Shown here: in pieces, positions 47,101 to 56,830 of the stretch
Layout of the letters: each line of letters begins with the position of its first letter
Numbering within the stretch: position 1 is the stretch's first letter
NCBI GenBank assembly: GCA_029582165.1
Contig: CM055868.1
Span: 16,546,391-16,610,390, forward strand
Reading direction: 5' to 3'
Length of the DNA: 64,000 bases
DNA from: Portulaca oleracea
Taxonomy: Eukaryota; Streptophyta; Magnoliopsida; Caryophyllales; Portulacaceae
Translations under genes and position numbers: made by a program
The notes under the pieces: model-generated
Database searches by the model: none
What the model was told of the DNA's origin: nothing
Seen by the model: the letters and a program-made list of their open reading frames with translations, nothing else

Positions 47101-50100
47101 TGGGTGGTTTAATTTGACATCGTTTTAGGAGTAGAGTGGCAGACCGCATCATTTTAGGAGCAGAATGGCAGACCATGCCATGGCTCATGATCATGACTAA
47201 TAGATATTTGTTGTTAACAAAAGTGCCTGGAACCTTATCTAAAGAGTAAACTACGATGACAGCATTATGCATACCAATTTGTAGTTTTTGAAATTTTGGA
47301 CATTGATCCTCATTGCCATCCAAATTAGCCAAAAAGCTCTGTAAGCCTTGAATATATCAGTACATCAAAGCTGCCTGTGTTACTTTATATATCAGTACAT
47401 CTCTGCAGTTCTTTTTATTCTGTATTTGACTGAACAATCCCTGAAAATTTCAGGTACCAGTGATAGGACTCGTCACGGGTGAGAGGGGCTTAATTTCACG
47501 GATTCTTTGTCCCAAATTTGGTGGATATCTTACTTTTGGGGTGATGGAGAAGGGAAAAGTCTCAGCTCCTGGGCAGCCAACAATCAAGGATTTGGTGGAT
47601 TTGTACAACTTCAGACAGATTGGACCTGACACCAAAGTATTTGGTTTAATTGGGAAGCCAGTTGGCCACAGCAAATCTCCAATCTTATACAATACAACTT
47701 TCAAGTCTGTTGGATTTAATGGAGTATATGTTCCGTTTTTGGTGGACAATGTTCAGAACTTCCTATCAACTTACTCATCTCCAGATTTTGCTGGATTCAG
47801 GTTTAGATAACTACTTAACTAGTCTTAAATTACCTGCATGGGGATACTTGTTACAGTTCCTAGCATGTTTGGCCATGATATATATATTTCTGAGGATCTT
47901 GTCTGGTTATTAATGGGGAGTTTTTAGTTTTTTAGATTAGAAGTGTCTTTTGTGAATTGTACTTCTTTGTACCCATGGTTAGAGATCTCATAATACACCA
48001 ACTATCCTGAGGCGGCTACAAGATAAAAGATTAATATCAAGAAAAATAAGGTATAGAAGACACATCATTGCAGATGTGGCTTCTATGGATTAATACCATT
48101 TGAACTTGGACTTTTGGAGGAATGCGGTGTTGTTTGGATTGGAAGACGACGTATAGTTATACAATACATGAAATATGTTTATTTAGTGAATCTTTGCACA
48201 GATTCAGGGGGTTCTGTTTCTCTTTGGCAATGTCAGTTTAACCTTCTCACAGTACCCCCCCCCCCAAAAAAAAAAAAAGAAAAAAAAAAGAAAAGATGAA
48301 AGAAAGAAAAGTAAAAGAATGTGCCTTGCCTTCAGGGGCTGCAATGCTAATTTGTGGTGTTCTGACATTAAAGAATAGAAGTTGAATTCCTTGTTATAAA
48401 AGAGTACGTTAAGTGGAGATGCCATTTTCCCTTAAGAAATAGAGGTAGTTATAACAATCTTCATACGCAGGTATGACATCTTGATGCAAAAACCAGGAAC
48501 CCATCTGCAAAACTTTTAGAGGGGCCAGAGCCCAGCGCATGTGATTTGTATGCATGTCATATGTCTTTGTTTGATGCGATCCTTGTACCCCAGTTTTGAT
48601 GATATTCATTGGCTATCCTTTAAAGAGAAAAATGTCATGAAATATTGGATCTGTATTGTAGCTGATCTAGCACAATTCTTTCAGCTGCACAATTCCTCAC
48701 AAGGAGGCTGCTCTGGAGTGCTGCGACGAGGTTGATCCAGTAGCTAAGGTGATTTGTTATTCAATTATGTGAACTTCTTGTCTCTTCAATTTTGCAGTTT
48801 AGGTTGTGTTTGCGGTTTAACTATGCTACGTGTGCTGTAATAATTGTGTTTATTGTGACAATTGTGCTCCCAGTCAATAGGGGCTGTGAACTGTATTGTC
48901 AAAGGAGCCGGTGATGGGAAGTTACTGGGTTATAATACAGACTATATTGGTGCCATAACAGCCATTGAGAATGGATTAAGAGGTCTGTCCTTTCCCTTCT
49001 TGTCTCAACACCCTCCCTCCATCATAATGAAGTACATGTAGATAATATTAGATACAGCCGAATAACTGATTAATTCTGAGTGTCTCTGGCAATCAACGCT
49101 TGCCTTTCTCAGTCACATTTGATGTTAAAAGTTTCTAAATATATATAGAGCACACATATTACTTTTACTTAAGTGAGTATCAGGGATATTGTTTGTCAAC
49201 ATGCAACAAAATTGGACGTCCGAAATATACCATTGTTAACCATTTTTTAATGAGTAATGCCAGAGTTATTCGTTGTTATGTGAGATAGTATTCAAAATTT
49301 CTCAAGATAAAGTTTTTCTTTGTTTGACACTCTGCTATCCTTGAGTTAACCTCCAAACAAACTTGCAGAGGATATGGTAAGACAGTGTAAGTAAAAACAA
49401 TATCACATTTTAAGTTTTTGTGATTGGACCATAATCTGTCAGCTATTGATGTACACGCTATGACCATTCTTGTACAGTTGTACTGTCCAAAAGGTTGGGA
49501 TTAGAGTTGCAGGTAAGTTTGGAACGAGTTAAAGTATGAAGAAGTCTTACCAAGTGTATTTCCCTTTCACCATTATTTGGAAGACTTTTGCCCCTTTGAA
49601 GGTTGCGTTCTTCGTTTGGGAAGCTACGCATGGGAGCATTCTCACTTGTGGTAATTTACAGAAAAGGGGAAGAATTTTGGTGAATAGGTGTTTTAAGCAA
49701 CGCATGGGATCTATTGCTACATTGCAACTTTGGTAGGTCTCTCTGGGATTTAGCCTTTGGGTGCCTAGGTGTTTCTTGGGCCGCTTTCCATCCTGTTAGA
49801 AGTCATCTTCTTGCTTGGGAGGGTGCCTTTGGTAGGAAACCGAAGAAGAAGAGAACCATGGTTATTACTCCTGTTATTTTTTGGACTATTTCGAGAGAAA
49901 GGAACCAAAGGGTTTTTAAGGGAGTTGAAACTCCTGTTCAGCGCTTGAAAGATAATTTTACGAAGTCTCTCTTCTTTTGGGTTATTGGGAAGTTTAGCTC
50001 TTTGCCTTTTGATGTAGTGGATTTTGTGGATAGCCTATATTTTGTTTGTACATAACTTTGTAGGATGTTTCATAAGCATCTGATCTTTTCATCTTATTAT

Positions 50101-53100
50101 TAATATATCTTGTTTTCCTATCAAAAAAAAAAAAAAAAAGGAAGTCTTACTAAGTGTTAGTAGGTGCATGGTAGTGTATATATACAGTTTTTCAAGATCT
50201 TGGTGTAATTTATTACTGTAGATTGTGTGTCTATCATTTTCTAATGATGGTAACTTGTGTGACCCAAAAACAAATGCAGACGACTTGCTGAAGGACACTG
50301 ATCTATGCTGTTAGTTATAGAAAGTATTTTGTGGTCAAAGGGTATTTTGATAGAGGCACAATGTTTCCAGAAAGACCTAACTTGCCTGTGCTTTGAATTT
50401 GTTGCAAACCTGTTTGAATGACTCAGTCGTACGCTATCTTTGGTGACTCTGTTTAGAATGGGAAGTTAGGTACTTTCTAGTGGGTACATTATGAGAGACA
50501 AGTACTAATTGGTGATATGTCCACTTTGATACCTACCTTTGGAGTGCAAAGGAGCTTTGTAATACACAATTAGACGTGAATTTATCTGTACATTATTTTC
50601 TACTTTATTCAATGTCATTACTACCCACAATTGTAAAATTTGTTTTCAAGAAATGAAGTTATCGGAAAACTTTGTAGTTTTAATAATCTCACAAAACATG
50701 TTACGTAACATAAATACAGTTAATTGAATGTTTTGTAAGCTTAGAGGTGCACTTTATTGGATGTAATTGACTGTTTGAGAGTAGGGAAAAAGAAAGAGGG
50801 GGGAGGGGGGGTTAAGGGGCCCCCTGCGTTTACAAGCTTTGTTAATGGCTAGAGTCTTCCCAGTAGCCATTAACATTTCTCATTTACAAGCTTTGGTAAA
50901 TAGCTGTACTTTCACAAGTATTTCCAAAATTGCTCTATTATTTGCAGTCCTCCCCTAGCGATTTTCTGTATTATTTGATAAGATAAGACAAAGCCAAAGA
51001 TTCTGAAATCGGAGGTTTTGAACTATCAATCTTTGCAGCCAGATAAATAATTCGTCTGGAACTCATGTTTATTTCTAGAGCTTACGTTGACATTCTTACA
51101 ACAAAAGATACAATACTTAATTTTGTTTTGACATCATGTTTTATCATTTGGCTGCATGTATGGGAGCTTATTTATGAGTTGTAGATAAGAAATATTCCAT
51201 TTTGCAATAATCTTCTTATAATGAAGTCTCTTTTCTTATGAGCAGAACTGTCAATTTTCCGAGGGTAATGCTTTATCCTTACGGATTTCAAGCTCTTATT
51301 TTTTTTTTGAGATTGTTATACAGTTGGAGCCAATTTCTTGATTGTGGTTAATGATGTCTTTCGAATTTTTAGATACAATTCTGCTTGTAGTTTGACGCCA
51401 TGAATATTTTGCACTTGCTGCTTTTGTATGTTTTGTGCCGGCCCCTTGGTGTCTCATTAATATAAGTTTTTGGTTACTCATGAAAAATGGATTCTTGTTT
51501 CTTATAAAAAAGGAACTATTTCCTTTGCAGGTGCAAATGTACATGATAGTGCAATTGGTTCCCCATTGGCTGGGAAGCTCTTTGTTGTTATTGGTGCTGG
51601 TGGGGCGGGCAAAGCACTTGCTTATGGTGCGAAGGAGAAAGGAGCAAGAGTTGTGATTGCCAATCGCACCTATGGTAAGAATTAAGAATAGAGAATGTAA
51701 AACTGTTTTCGCATGGTTAGATAGTTGTTTTCCGCCTGTCTTCCTCCATTGCACTTTTTTCTTTCTTGTGCCTCATACCATATATGACGCGCTGGGCATA
51801 TATCATAACCTGCAGTTGAAGATGTATGTGAGGCAACCATAAGGTTGTAACTAGTTGTGAAGCTAGAACTTTGTTGGCTAGAAATTCGCAATGGAAAACT
51901 CTTTGTTATTCATTTTGCCACTGTAATTGGTAACTTTGCAATGTAATGGAGTTTAGCTCGTTTATTAGTTCAATGGAAGGTGACACGAAAAGAGGCTTTT
52001 TGAGAAGACGAATCTCGAACCACCCCCCCCCCCCCCACAAAAAAAAAAAATCCTTTTAATTTATTGTGTATCCTAGTAATAACTTTGGGACTCGCACTTG
52101 AGTTGTTGCTATGTACCCCAGTAATAACTTGGCGACTCTTGAGTTGTTGCTAAATATCTCCATCTAACACTAAGTTAAAGATTTCAATTGCTTGTTATTA
52201 CTAGGATACCTAAGAGATTATGATAAATATGAGGAAAGCCTCACCAAATAGAGGGGAATAGTAAAGAAGAAAGTAAAACCTAAAAGTTTATAAATGGTGT
52301 GAAGGAGGTGTGGGTGGCCTGGAGGAGAAGGATAAAGAAAAGTTGGGTTCGGGATGTTAGGAAATTGATTCCTTTATCTTTTTGGTGGGCTATCTGAAAG
52401 GACAGACATTGACAAATTTTTGAAGACAGAGCCTTGTCCCTTGATGATTTCAAGCTCTACTTTTTTAAGATGTTGTATAGTTGGAGTTTGGTGCTTAAAG
52501 GGTGATAGATACTTCCAGTTGGACTTTGTTGATAATATTCTTGATGAGAGCTTGAAGGAATGGTATCTTGCATTATATCTTTTGATTGCTTATAAAGAAG
52601 AGTTTTCTCTAGCAAACAGCCCAAACTTTAACATACTTCTAGAAAAACAACCTGAAATTTTGTACTTTGCAATGTCAAACCTAATGATTCACTTAAGTTT
52701 CTAGTCACACCTTTCTATCTAAGAACTATTTGTGTCCTCCCTAGTATATCACCCGAAACTCTTTTTTTATTTTCCGCAATTCCCAAAATGTATTGGTATA
52801 TTTGCACTTCCACCATTATTTAGCATTCATTCTTTCTACTCCTGAACTCAAGAAATACATTTTATGAAAATTGGATTCTAATTCTCCCTACTTTGGGCCA
52901 GTAGACAATAATAGTCTGAACTTTAAAAAATGGATGCTATCGGTCCCAAATTTTGAAAAACTGTATTTTTTGTTACCAAATCCAACTCTCCATATTTTCA
53001 CTTTGGGGCTTTTTAAGGTTTCAGATTTTTCTAATTTTTTTCCCATTTCTGCACCTAGAAATGTTATGAAGTGTAGTTACTAAAAGATTTTTTAGATTTG

Positions 53101-55509
53101 TTTTTTCAGAATTTGAACAATTATTATGATTGTTTTAAGGAATAAAAGAGGAAAATCATAAAAATTAGAAAAAAAGGGAAAAGATTTGGGACAAAGTTTG
53201 TAAATTCACAAAAAATCATGGGGAAGTGTTATGCTGATTTTGGGAGCACACTTAAGTCAAAATCCTCGATATTTAGGGTATGGACTCGGTAGTGGTCCAA
53301 AAAAATACAATTTGTTGAAGTTTGGGACCGCTGGCGTACAATTTTAAAGTTCGGATTATTATTGTCCAATTGCTCAAAGTAGGAATATTAGAATCCAATT
53401 TTCCTATATTTTGTGCTCGCTTCGTGTTCATTGACTGTTATTTTTAATTGTAATGGAACAATTGAGACTAGGTTTTGGTTGCATGATGCCGTCTCAATTA
53501 TGGTTTGAAGTCAATGGTTACAAGACTTTGCCTAGGCATGAGTTTGATTTGATATATTCCACGTAAAGTTTGTTCCTTAGTTTTTTTTCCTTGATTTTCA
53601 TTTATAGTCCTTGTAGTTTTCCGCCCTTGGGAATGGAGAATCCTTTTTATATCTCTCCCTTATCTGTTTGATGCTCCTGCGTGCACTCGCAAACACACAT
53701 AATAATAGCAATCTATCGAATCTAATGATTAATTGAACCGATTGCTATTTGAAAATCACATCACTTTGTTATGAAAATCGTAACGGACCTCATGCACAGG
53801 GACTTGGAACCCGTTCTTGAGAACATTGTTCTTTAGTGTGTTTGTTGAGATATTTTGCAATCACCAACCGCAGAGAGAATTAGTGAAGACCTTCTAATTG
53901 ACATATTTTCATGAATCTATAAAAATCAAATATTTTCTAAAACATGAGACACAAGACTTGTCATCAGCTGAACTCCTTCACTGGAATCTTCTTGATGCTT
54001 CTTGCTTAATGCTTTTGAAGTTTGAACTTCTCTCGGAAACAGTTCTTTGAATCTGTTTGTAGCACACGGCAACTAAATTGACTAAGTCAACACTTTTTAT
54101 TTTGGTTGTCATCATCAAAACTGTGAAGCACAGCAAGGGAACATGGATACACTAATTTGTATGCTGTGGATGCAGACCGGGCCAGTGAACTGGCTAATAC
54201 AGTAGGAGGGGATGCTATTTCACTTGCTGAACTAGAAAACTTCCATCCTGAAGAAGGTATGATCCTTGCGAATACGACATCTATAGGGATGCAGCCAAAC
54301 ATTGATGACACCCCGATCCCGGAGGTATGAGTTTTCATAAATGTTGGTAGTAACTTAGTGAGTGAATGTGTCTGTTTTATTGTTCAGCATGCATGCCCTG
54401 GGAGGCAACTCCTCAGTAAGTTCCAAGATAATAAGAATCTGAGGCTCCTGAGTATCTTAAACATTGAAAAGACCTACCAATCCATGTAGCTGGTCCAGTT
54501 AGTGTTTTCTGTTTCAACTTTTATAGATTCAGGTCTGTTGTGGCAATGTTGAAACTCAACATTTGACTTTTGGAGCCAACCCTTCTGCCAATGTATATCC
54601 ATCCAGAATCCAGATTTGGGGGCATTTGAAGAAAAAGGAAATGAAATTGCGTAAAAGTGGAATTAGTTGGTTCTGCTTTAATTTGTTCAGGTCATCACGA
54701 GTTGAATATTGAAATGATTAGTCCATGGCCGAAGTTTTATCATCAGAATGTGAGGAATCTAAGGAAGTAGAGGATCTAGTGATACAGACCTTTCAGAATT
54801 TAGGTGTCACTGTAGGTCATGTTCCAATACGTGCTAGAGATTATAGTAGACGCAGAAAAAGTGGACCAAATTTAGTCGGGCCCGGGGGGGGGGGGGCTGT
54901 TGTACCCTTTTGATTTGCTTTTTTTTTTTTTTAACTTTATTTGAACGAGCCTATGGCAGCATGCTCTTTCCTACAGGCCACCCTGTTGACTCCTGCAATA
55001 GTATGAGTAGACTTGCATGTGCATAATATTTGGTCTAGGCCAGCCTTTAAGGATAAGTAAGACTTGTGTTTTTCTGATGTCAACAAAAAAAAAAAAAAGA
55101 TTTAAAAAGATGTGTATTTTCTGAATATAACATAAGAAACTTGAGGCATGTCCTATTAATTTGTTTCATGATTGTAGTGCATGAAAACTAACTGGGTATT
55201 CATTTTGCAGCATGCTCTAAAGCATTATTCCCTAGTCTTTGATGCTGTGTATACTCCAAAGATAACCAGATTACTGAGGGAAGCACAACAATCAGGAGCC
55301 ACTATTGTTAGCGGGTTGGAGATGTTCATTGGTCAGGCCTATGAACAATACGAGAGATTCACTGGATTGCCTGGTATTTTATTATCCTCCTATTTAGAAC
55401 TTTGATATATTCCTGATTTCTCTAGTCTTGATTTCGTTAATGAACATCTCCTAATTTCCTTGTTGCAGCACCAAAGGAGTTATTTAGGAAAATTGTGTCA
55501 GAACACTGA
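37864..55509 (+). CDS. DHQ-SDH: 3-dehydroquinate dehydratase/shikimate dehydrogenase, bifunctional, 10 exons
   Basis: Exons: 37864-38132, 38923-39028, 40313-40531, 47454-47800, 48685-48748, 48874-48982, 51531-51674, 54176-54324, 55211-55373, 55469-55509. All introns are GT-AG and frames join to 536 residues. The enzyme performs steps three and four of the shikimate pathway: dehydroquinate to dehydroshikimate, then NADPH-dependent reduction to shikimate. The dehydratase half (about 28-240) has the catalytic His149 (SNHNY) and Schiff-base Lys176 (DIVKIATTA), 27 apart as in E. coli AroD. The dehydrogenase half has the substrate Ser pair S271/S273 (GHSKSP), T316 and K320 (CTIPHK), D358 (GYNTDY), the glycine loop GAGGAGKA (393-400) and the NADP motif NRTYDR (416-421). 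Ser273 and Thr316 are the residues kept in true shikimate dehydrogenases and altered in quinate-type plant paralogs. ATG 37864 is the first in frame after a stop at 37837; ATG 37939 (residue 26) is the alternative. The N-terminal extension is short, so plastid import is uncertain. Confidence 0.95.
38923..39028 (+). CDS. DHQ-SDH: DHQ-SDH exon 2
   Basis: Continues LFTYR with [15 protein letters not shown] and ends DYVDIELQ, the strand carrying an active-site Glu in type I dehydratases. Acceptor TTTCTAG, donor GTATGT. Confidence 0.93.
39650..40045 (+). mobile_element. LINE 3' tail (family B) in intron 2
   Basis: Decayed zf-RVT downstream region: [14 protein letters not shown] at about 39932-39970 and a tail TTGATTATTAAAAG. 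The same protein words occur at 41000 (minus) and 52530. 5'-truncated and non-coding. Confidence 0.55.
40313..40531 (+). CDS. DHQ-SDH: DHQ-SDH exon 3 (dehydratase catalytic residues)
   Basis: 73 codons with His149 and Lys176. Acceptor is TCTAAAG at 40312; a second AG seven bases on (40319) would shift the frame and meet a stop quickly. The choice is fixed by frame and by LAEDF matching the family's VAHEF. Confidence 0.92.
40866..41240 (-). mobile_element. LINE 3' tail (family B), minus strand, in intron 3
   Basis: Minus-strand reading with [21 protein letters not shown] and [12 protein letters not shown], ending in a poly(A) seen as poly(T) at 40866-40883. A possible imperfect duplication TCCAAAAG.CTT flanks it (about 40858 and 41238), but the right copy may belong to the LINE. 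Confidence 0.7.
41388..43270 (-). mobile_element. RTE-type non-LTR retrotransposon 3' part, in intron 3
   Basis: The minus-strand ORF 43181-42660 gives [37 protein letters not shown] and [14 protein letters not shown], the C-terminal signature of plant RTE elements. Past the inserted Harbinger MITE the reading goes on with [20 protein letters not shown] and GRGRPKS, with stops (41960-41850). The 3' end is the typical TTG-rich tail (41391-41407, plus strand CAACAACAATAACAAC). Truncated at the 5' side, inactive. Confidence 0.8.
41959..42751. mobile_element. PIF/Harbinger-like MITE (copy A) inside the RTE element
   Basis: The ends GTGCATGTTTGGCCAAGCT (left) and AGCTTGACCAAACACACCC (right) are inverted repeats; a 3-base duplication TCA lies at 41956-41958 and 42752-42754. 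RTE coding words on both sides join across the insertion. The interior is AT-rich without a transposase. Confidence 0.8.
42961..43272. repeat. Tandem duplication of about 156 bases within the RTE element
   Basis: CCCTTAATCTTAGGGGGAAT at 42961 recurs at 43117, and the following 150 bases match with scattered changes. It repeats the RTE segment encoding [12 protein letters not shown]. Confidence 0.75.
43273..44104. other. Intron 3 sequence without recognised features
   Basis: Unclassified intron DNA; no domain in any frame. Confidence 0.4.
44105..44137. repeat. Composite homopolymer T(12)G(21) in intron 3
   Basis: Twelve T directly followed by 21 G. Similar junctions occur at 57996-58034 and, as C then A, at 48255-48278 and 52023-52050. 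Confidence 0.9.
44820..45190 (+). mobile_element. Degenerate LINE tail (family A) in intron 3
   Basis: The reading around 44850-45150 ([39 protein letters not shown]) parallels the better-preserved copies at 49736 and 58210 (LGCLGV..., [22 protein letters not shown]). Boundaries uncertain. Confidence 0.45.
45200..47453. other. Remainder of intron 3, nothing recognised
   Basis: No domain, no clear terminal repeats. 46741-46770 is an A/T hairpin. The intron ends AATTTCAG at 47453. Confidence 0.4.
47454..47800 (+). CDS. DHQ-SDH: DHQ-SDH exon 4 (dehydratase end, linker, shikimate-binding Ser pair)
   Basis: Starts [16 protein letters not shown], with the conserved Arg of the dehydratase, passes the domain linker ([17 protein letters not shown]) and enters the dehydrogenase with [10 protein letters not shown]. 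Ends inside Ser314. Confidence 0.95.
48255..48278. repeat. Composite homopolymer C(11)A(13) in intron 4
   Basis: Eleven C followed by thirteen A and then a further A-rich run. Confidence 0.9.
48685..48748 (+). CDS. DHQ-SDH: DHQ-SDH exon 5
   Basis: 64 bases encoding [21 protein letters not shown], with Thr316 and the catalytic Lys320. Acceptor TTTCAG. Confidence 0.94.
48874..48982 (+). CDS. DHQ-SDH: DHQ-SDH exon 6
   Basis: SIGAVNCIV through GYNTDYIGA, with catalytic Asp358, 38 residues after Lys320 as in the Arabidopsis enzyme. Separated from exon 5 by a 125-base intron. Confidence 0.94.
49558..50140 (+). mobile_element. 5'-truncated LINE (family A) with target duplication, intron 6
   Basis: The 17-base duplication GAAGTCTTACCAAGTGT (49541-49557) recurs as GAAGTCTTACTAAGTGT (50141-50157), one mismatch. 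Between them are the zf-RVT reading ([21 protein letters not shown]), then after a frameshift [34 protein letters not shown] and [12 protein letters not shown], and a poly(A) tail (50123-50139). This is a textbook target-primed LINE insertion carrying only the last 0.6 kb of the element. Confidence 0.9.
51285..51500 (+). mobile_element. LINE tail remnant (family B) next to exon 7
   Basis: TTCAAGCTCTTATTTTTTTTTTGAGA...TTGTTATACAGTTGGAGCC matches the [14 protein letters not shown] part of family B (compare 52440-52490). It ends GGTTACTCATGAAAAATGG at about 51490, equivalent to the TTGATTACTTATCC tail elsewhere. Confidence 0.5.
51531..51674 (+). CDS. DHQ-SDH: DHQ-SDH exon 7 (NADP-binding loop)
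   Basis: [19 protein letters not shown] and RVVIANRTY, the Rossmann glycine loop and NADP phosphate motif. The acceptor (TTTCCTTTGCAG) lies only about 30 bases after a LINE 3' tail. Confidence 0.95.
52023..52050. repeat. Composite homopolymer C(14)/A(12) in intron 7
   Basis: Fourteen C, then ACA and twelve A. Confidence 0.9.
52290..52600 (+). mobile_element. LINE 3' tail (family B) in intron 7
   Basis: The plus-strand reading in two frames gives [38 protein letters not shown] and [17 protein letters not shown], ending near ATTGCTTATAAAG. Same family as 39650 and 40866. Confidence 0.65.
52866..53403. mobile_element. Foldback MITE in intron 7
   Basis: The left arm GAAAATTGGATTCTAATTCT...ACAATAATAGTCTGAACTTT pairs with the right arm AAAGTTCGGATTATTATTGTCCAA...GAATCCAATTTTC. 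Long imperfect inverted repeat, no ORF. Target duplication not clear. Confidence 0.7.
54176..54324 (+). CDS. DHQ-SDH: DHQ-SDH exon 8
   Basis: Completes Asp420-Arg421 of the NADP motif, then [12 protein letters not shown] and [14 protein letters not shown]. Donor GTATGA. Confidence 0.94.
54325..55210 (+). other. DHQ-SDH: Intron 8 of DHQ-SDH
   Basis: Contains a G homopolymer (about 54885-54897), a T run (54919-54933), an A run (55085-55098) and a 62-aa open frame at 54725-54913 with no recognised domain. Confidence 0.5.
55211..55373 (+). CDS. DHQ-SDH: DHQ-SDH exon 9
   Basis: [20 protein letters not shown] and [19 protein letters not shown], the C-terminal dehydrogenase helix region that contacts substrate. 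Confidence 0.95.
55469..55509 (+). CDS. DHQ-SDH: DHQ-SDH exon 10 and stop
   Basis: [13 protein letters not shown] followed by TGA at 55507-55509. The short last exon after a 95-base intron is usual for this gene family. The 3' UTR must end before the foldback MITE at 55655 or run into it. Confidence 0.92.
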
Positions 55510-55654
55510 GGTTGGTTTTCTTAAGCCTTCCATCTTTCTTTTTTATTTTTTATGTTTTATTTATGCACCAGGTCTCATTTCAATGCCCGTCTTTGTAGAC
55601 GGTTGTTGCATACCTGAAAAGTCATCCGTTTGAAGACACCACTCTTTATATTTA

Positions 55655-56515
55655 GGGTTTTTGAATGCTAATATACTGAACTTTTGGGGAATTGAGCAAT
55701 AATGCATTGAACTTTGATCTTGGACAATAATATGTTATATTTTGGGGGTAGTTGAACAATAATGCACTTAGAACGATTCCAACAGTGCCTGACTTGATGG
55801 CAATCCTACATAGCAGGTGGAGGAGATGAATTGACCCATAAAATATTCAAATGGGTTTTTGGACACTAATATACTGAACTTTTGGGGTGTTGGACAATAA
55901 TACACTATACTTTGGGGGTATTGGACAATAATGCACCCGAAACACTTCCAACGGTGATTGACTCGGTGACGATCCTATGTGGCATGCTTGCCACGTAGGA
56001 TCGCCACTAAGTCAGCCACCGTCAAAACCTTCTCGGGTGCATTATTATCCAACACCCCCTAAAGTACAGTGTATTATTGTCCAAGGTCAAAGTTTAGTGT
56101 ATTATTGTTCAATACCCCAAATGTTCAATATATTAGCGTCCAAAATTCCCTATTTAAATTTATAACATGTTAGTTAATCCACACATAATCAAAGTGAATC
56201 AACTTTGAAAAGAGAAAAAACATAAAATTACATTTGCTTAAATGTGTTTCCGCTGAGAGATTGTTATTGTAGTAGTGTAAAATCACCTTAGCTTGTGTAG
56301 ATTAGCTGACATGTCATAAATTTAGATATTATTTAGCCGATTCATCTTCTCGACCTGCCACGTAAGATTGCCACCAAGTGAATCACCGTCGAAATCGTTC
56401 CGGATGCATTATTGTCCAACACCCCTCAAAGTTCAGTGCATTATTGTCCAAGGTCAAAGTTCAATGCATTATTGTCCAATACCCCAAAAGTTCAGTATAT
56501 TAGCGTCCAAAAATC
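55655..56515. mobile_element. Foldback MITE (Mutator-like) with 10-base target duplication, outer copy
   Basis: Flanked by TTTATATTTA at 55645-55654 and 56516-56525. The left arm from GGGTTTTTGAATGCTAATAT pairs with the right arm ending ATATTAGCGTCCAAAAATC; pairing extends through GCAGGTGGAGGAGATGAAT / ATTCATCTTCTCGACCTGC. The centre is split by a second copy of the same family. A 9-11 base duplication and long inverted arms suggest a Mutator-like superfamily. It starts about 145 bases after the DHQ-SDH stop codon. Confidence 0.85.
55853..56150. mobile_element. Foldback MITE, inner copy nested in the outer one
   Basis: 298 bases, flanked by TATTCAAAT (55844-55852) and TATTTAAAT (56151-56159). 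Nearly one perfect palindrome: GGGTTTTTGGACACTAATAT...CCTATGTGGCATGC, then the mirror arm GCCACGTAGG...TATTAGCGTCCAAAATTCCC. Confidence 0.87.
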
Positions 56516-56830
56516 TTTATATTTATTGCTCTTTTTCTCAAAATATTTTTGAAGAAACCTTGGCAGCATTTCTGCAATGAAGTCATCCTGTTTCTAAAGG
56601 CATTCCTATATATAGACAATTGTCATAAGATTTAGAGCACTCCTCAAGATCCTGATTATTTGCAACTCATTGGCTGAAGTCTTGAAAATTTTGAGATATC
56701 TGTGAATGTTGAGGGGCTTTACATAAGCCTCGTTCGAGTGAAACCTTCAAGTTCAAATCATTTTTGAGTAAGAGATGGGGCACAGGAGCAGCAGTGCAGT
56801 AATTTTAGGGTGTGTTTGGCTAAGCTACTA

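Noticed and set aside
54725..54913. 62-aa frame in intron 8
   Set aside because: Sits inside a DHQ-SDH intron, ends in a G homopolymer, and no family could be recognised; not called a gene.
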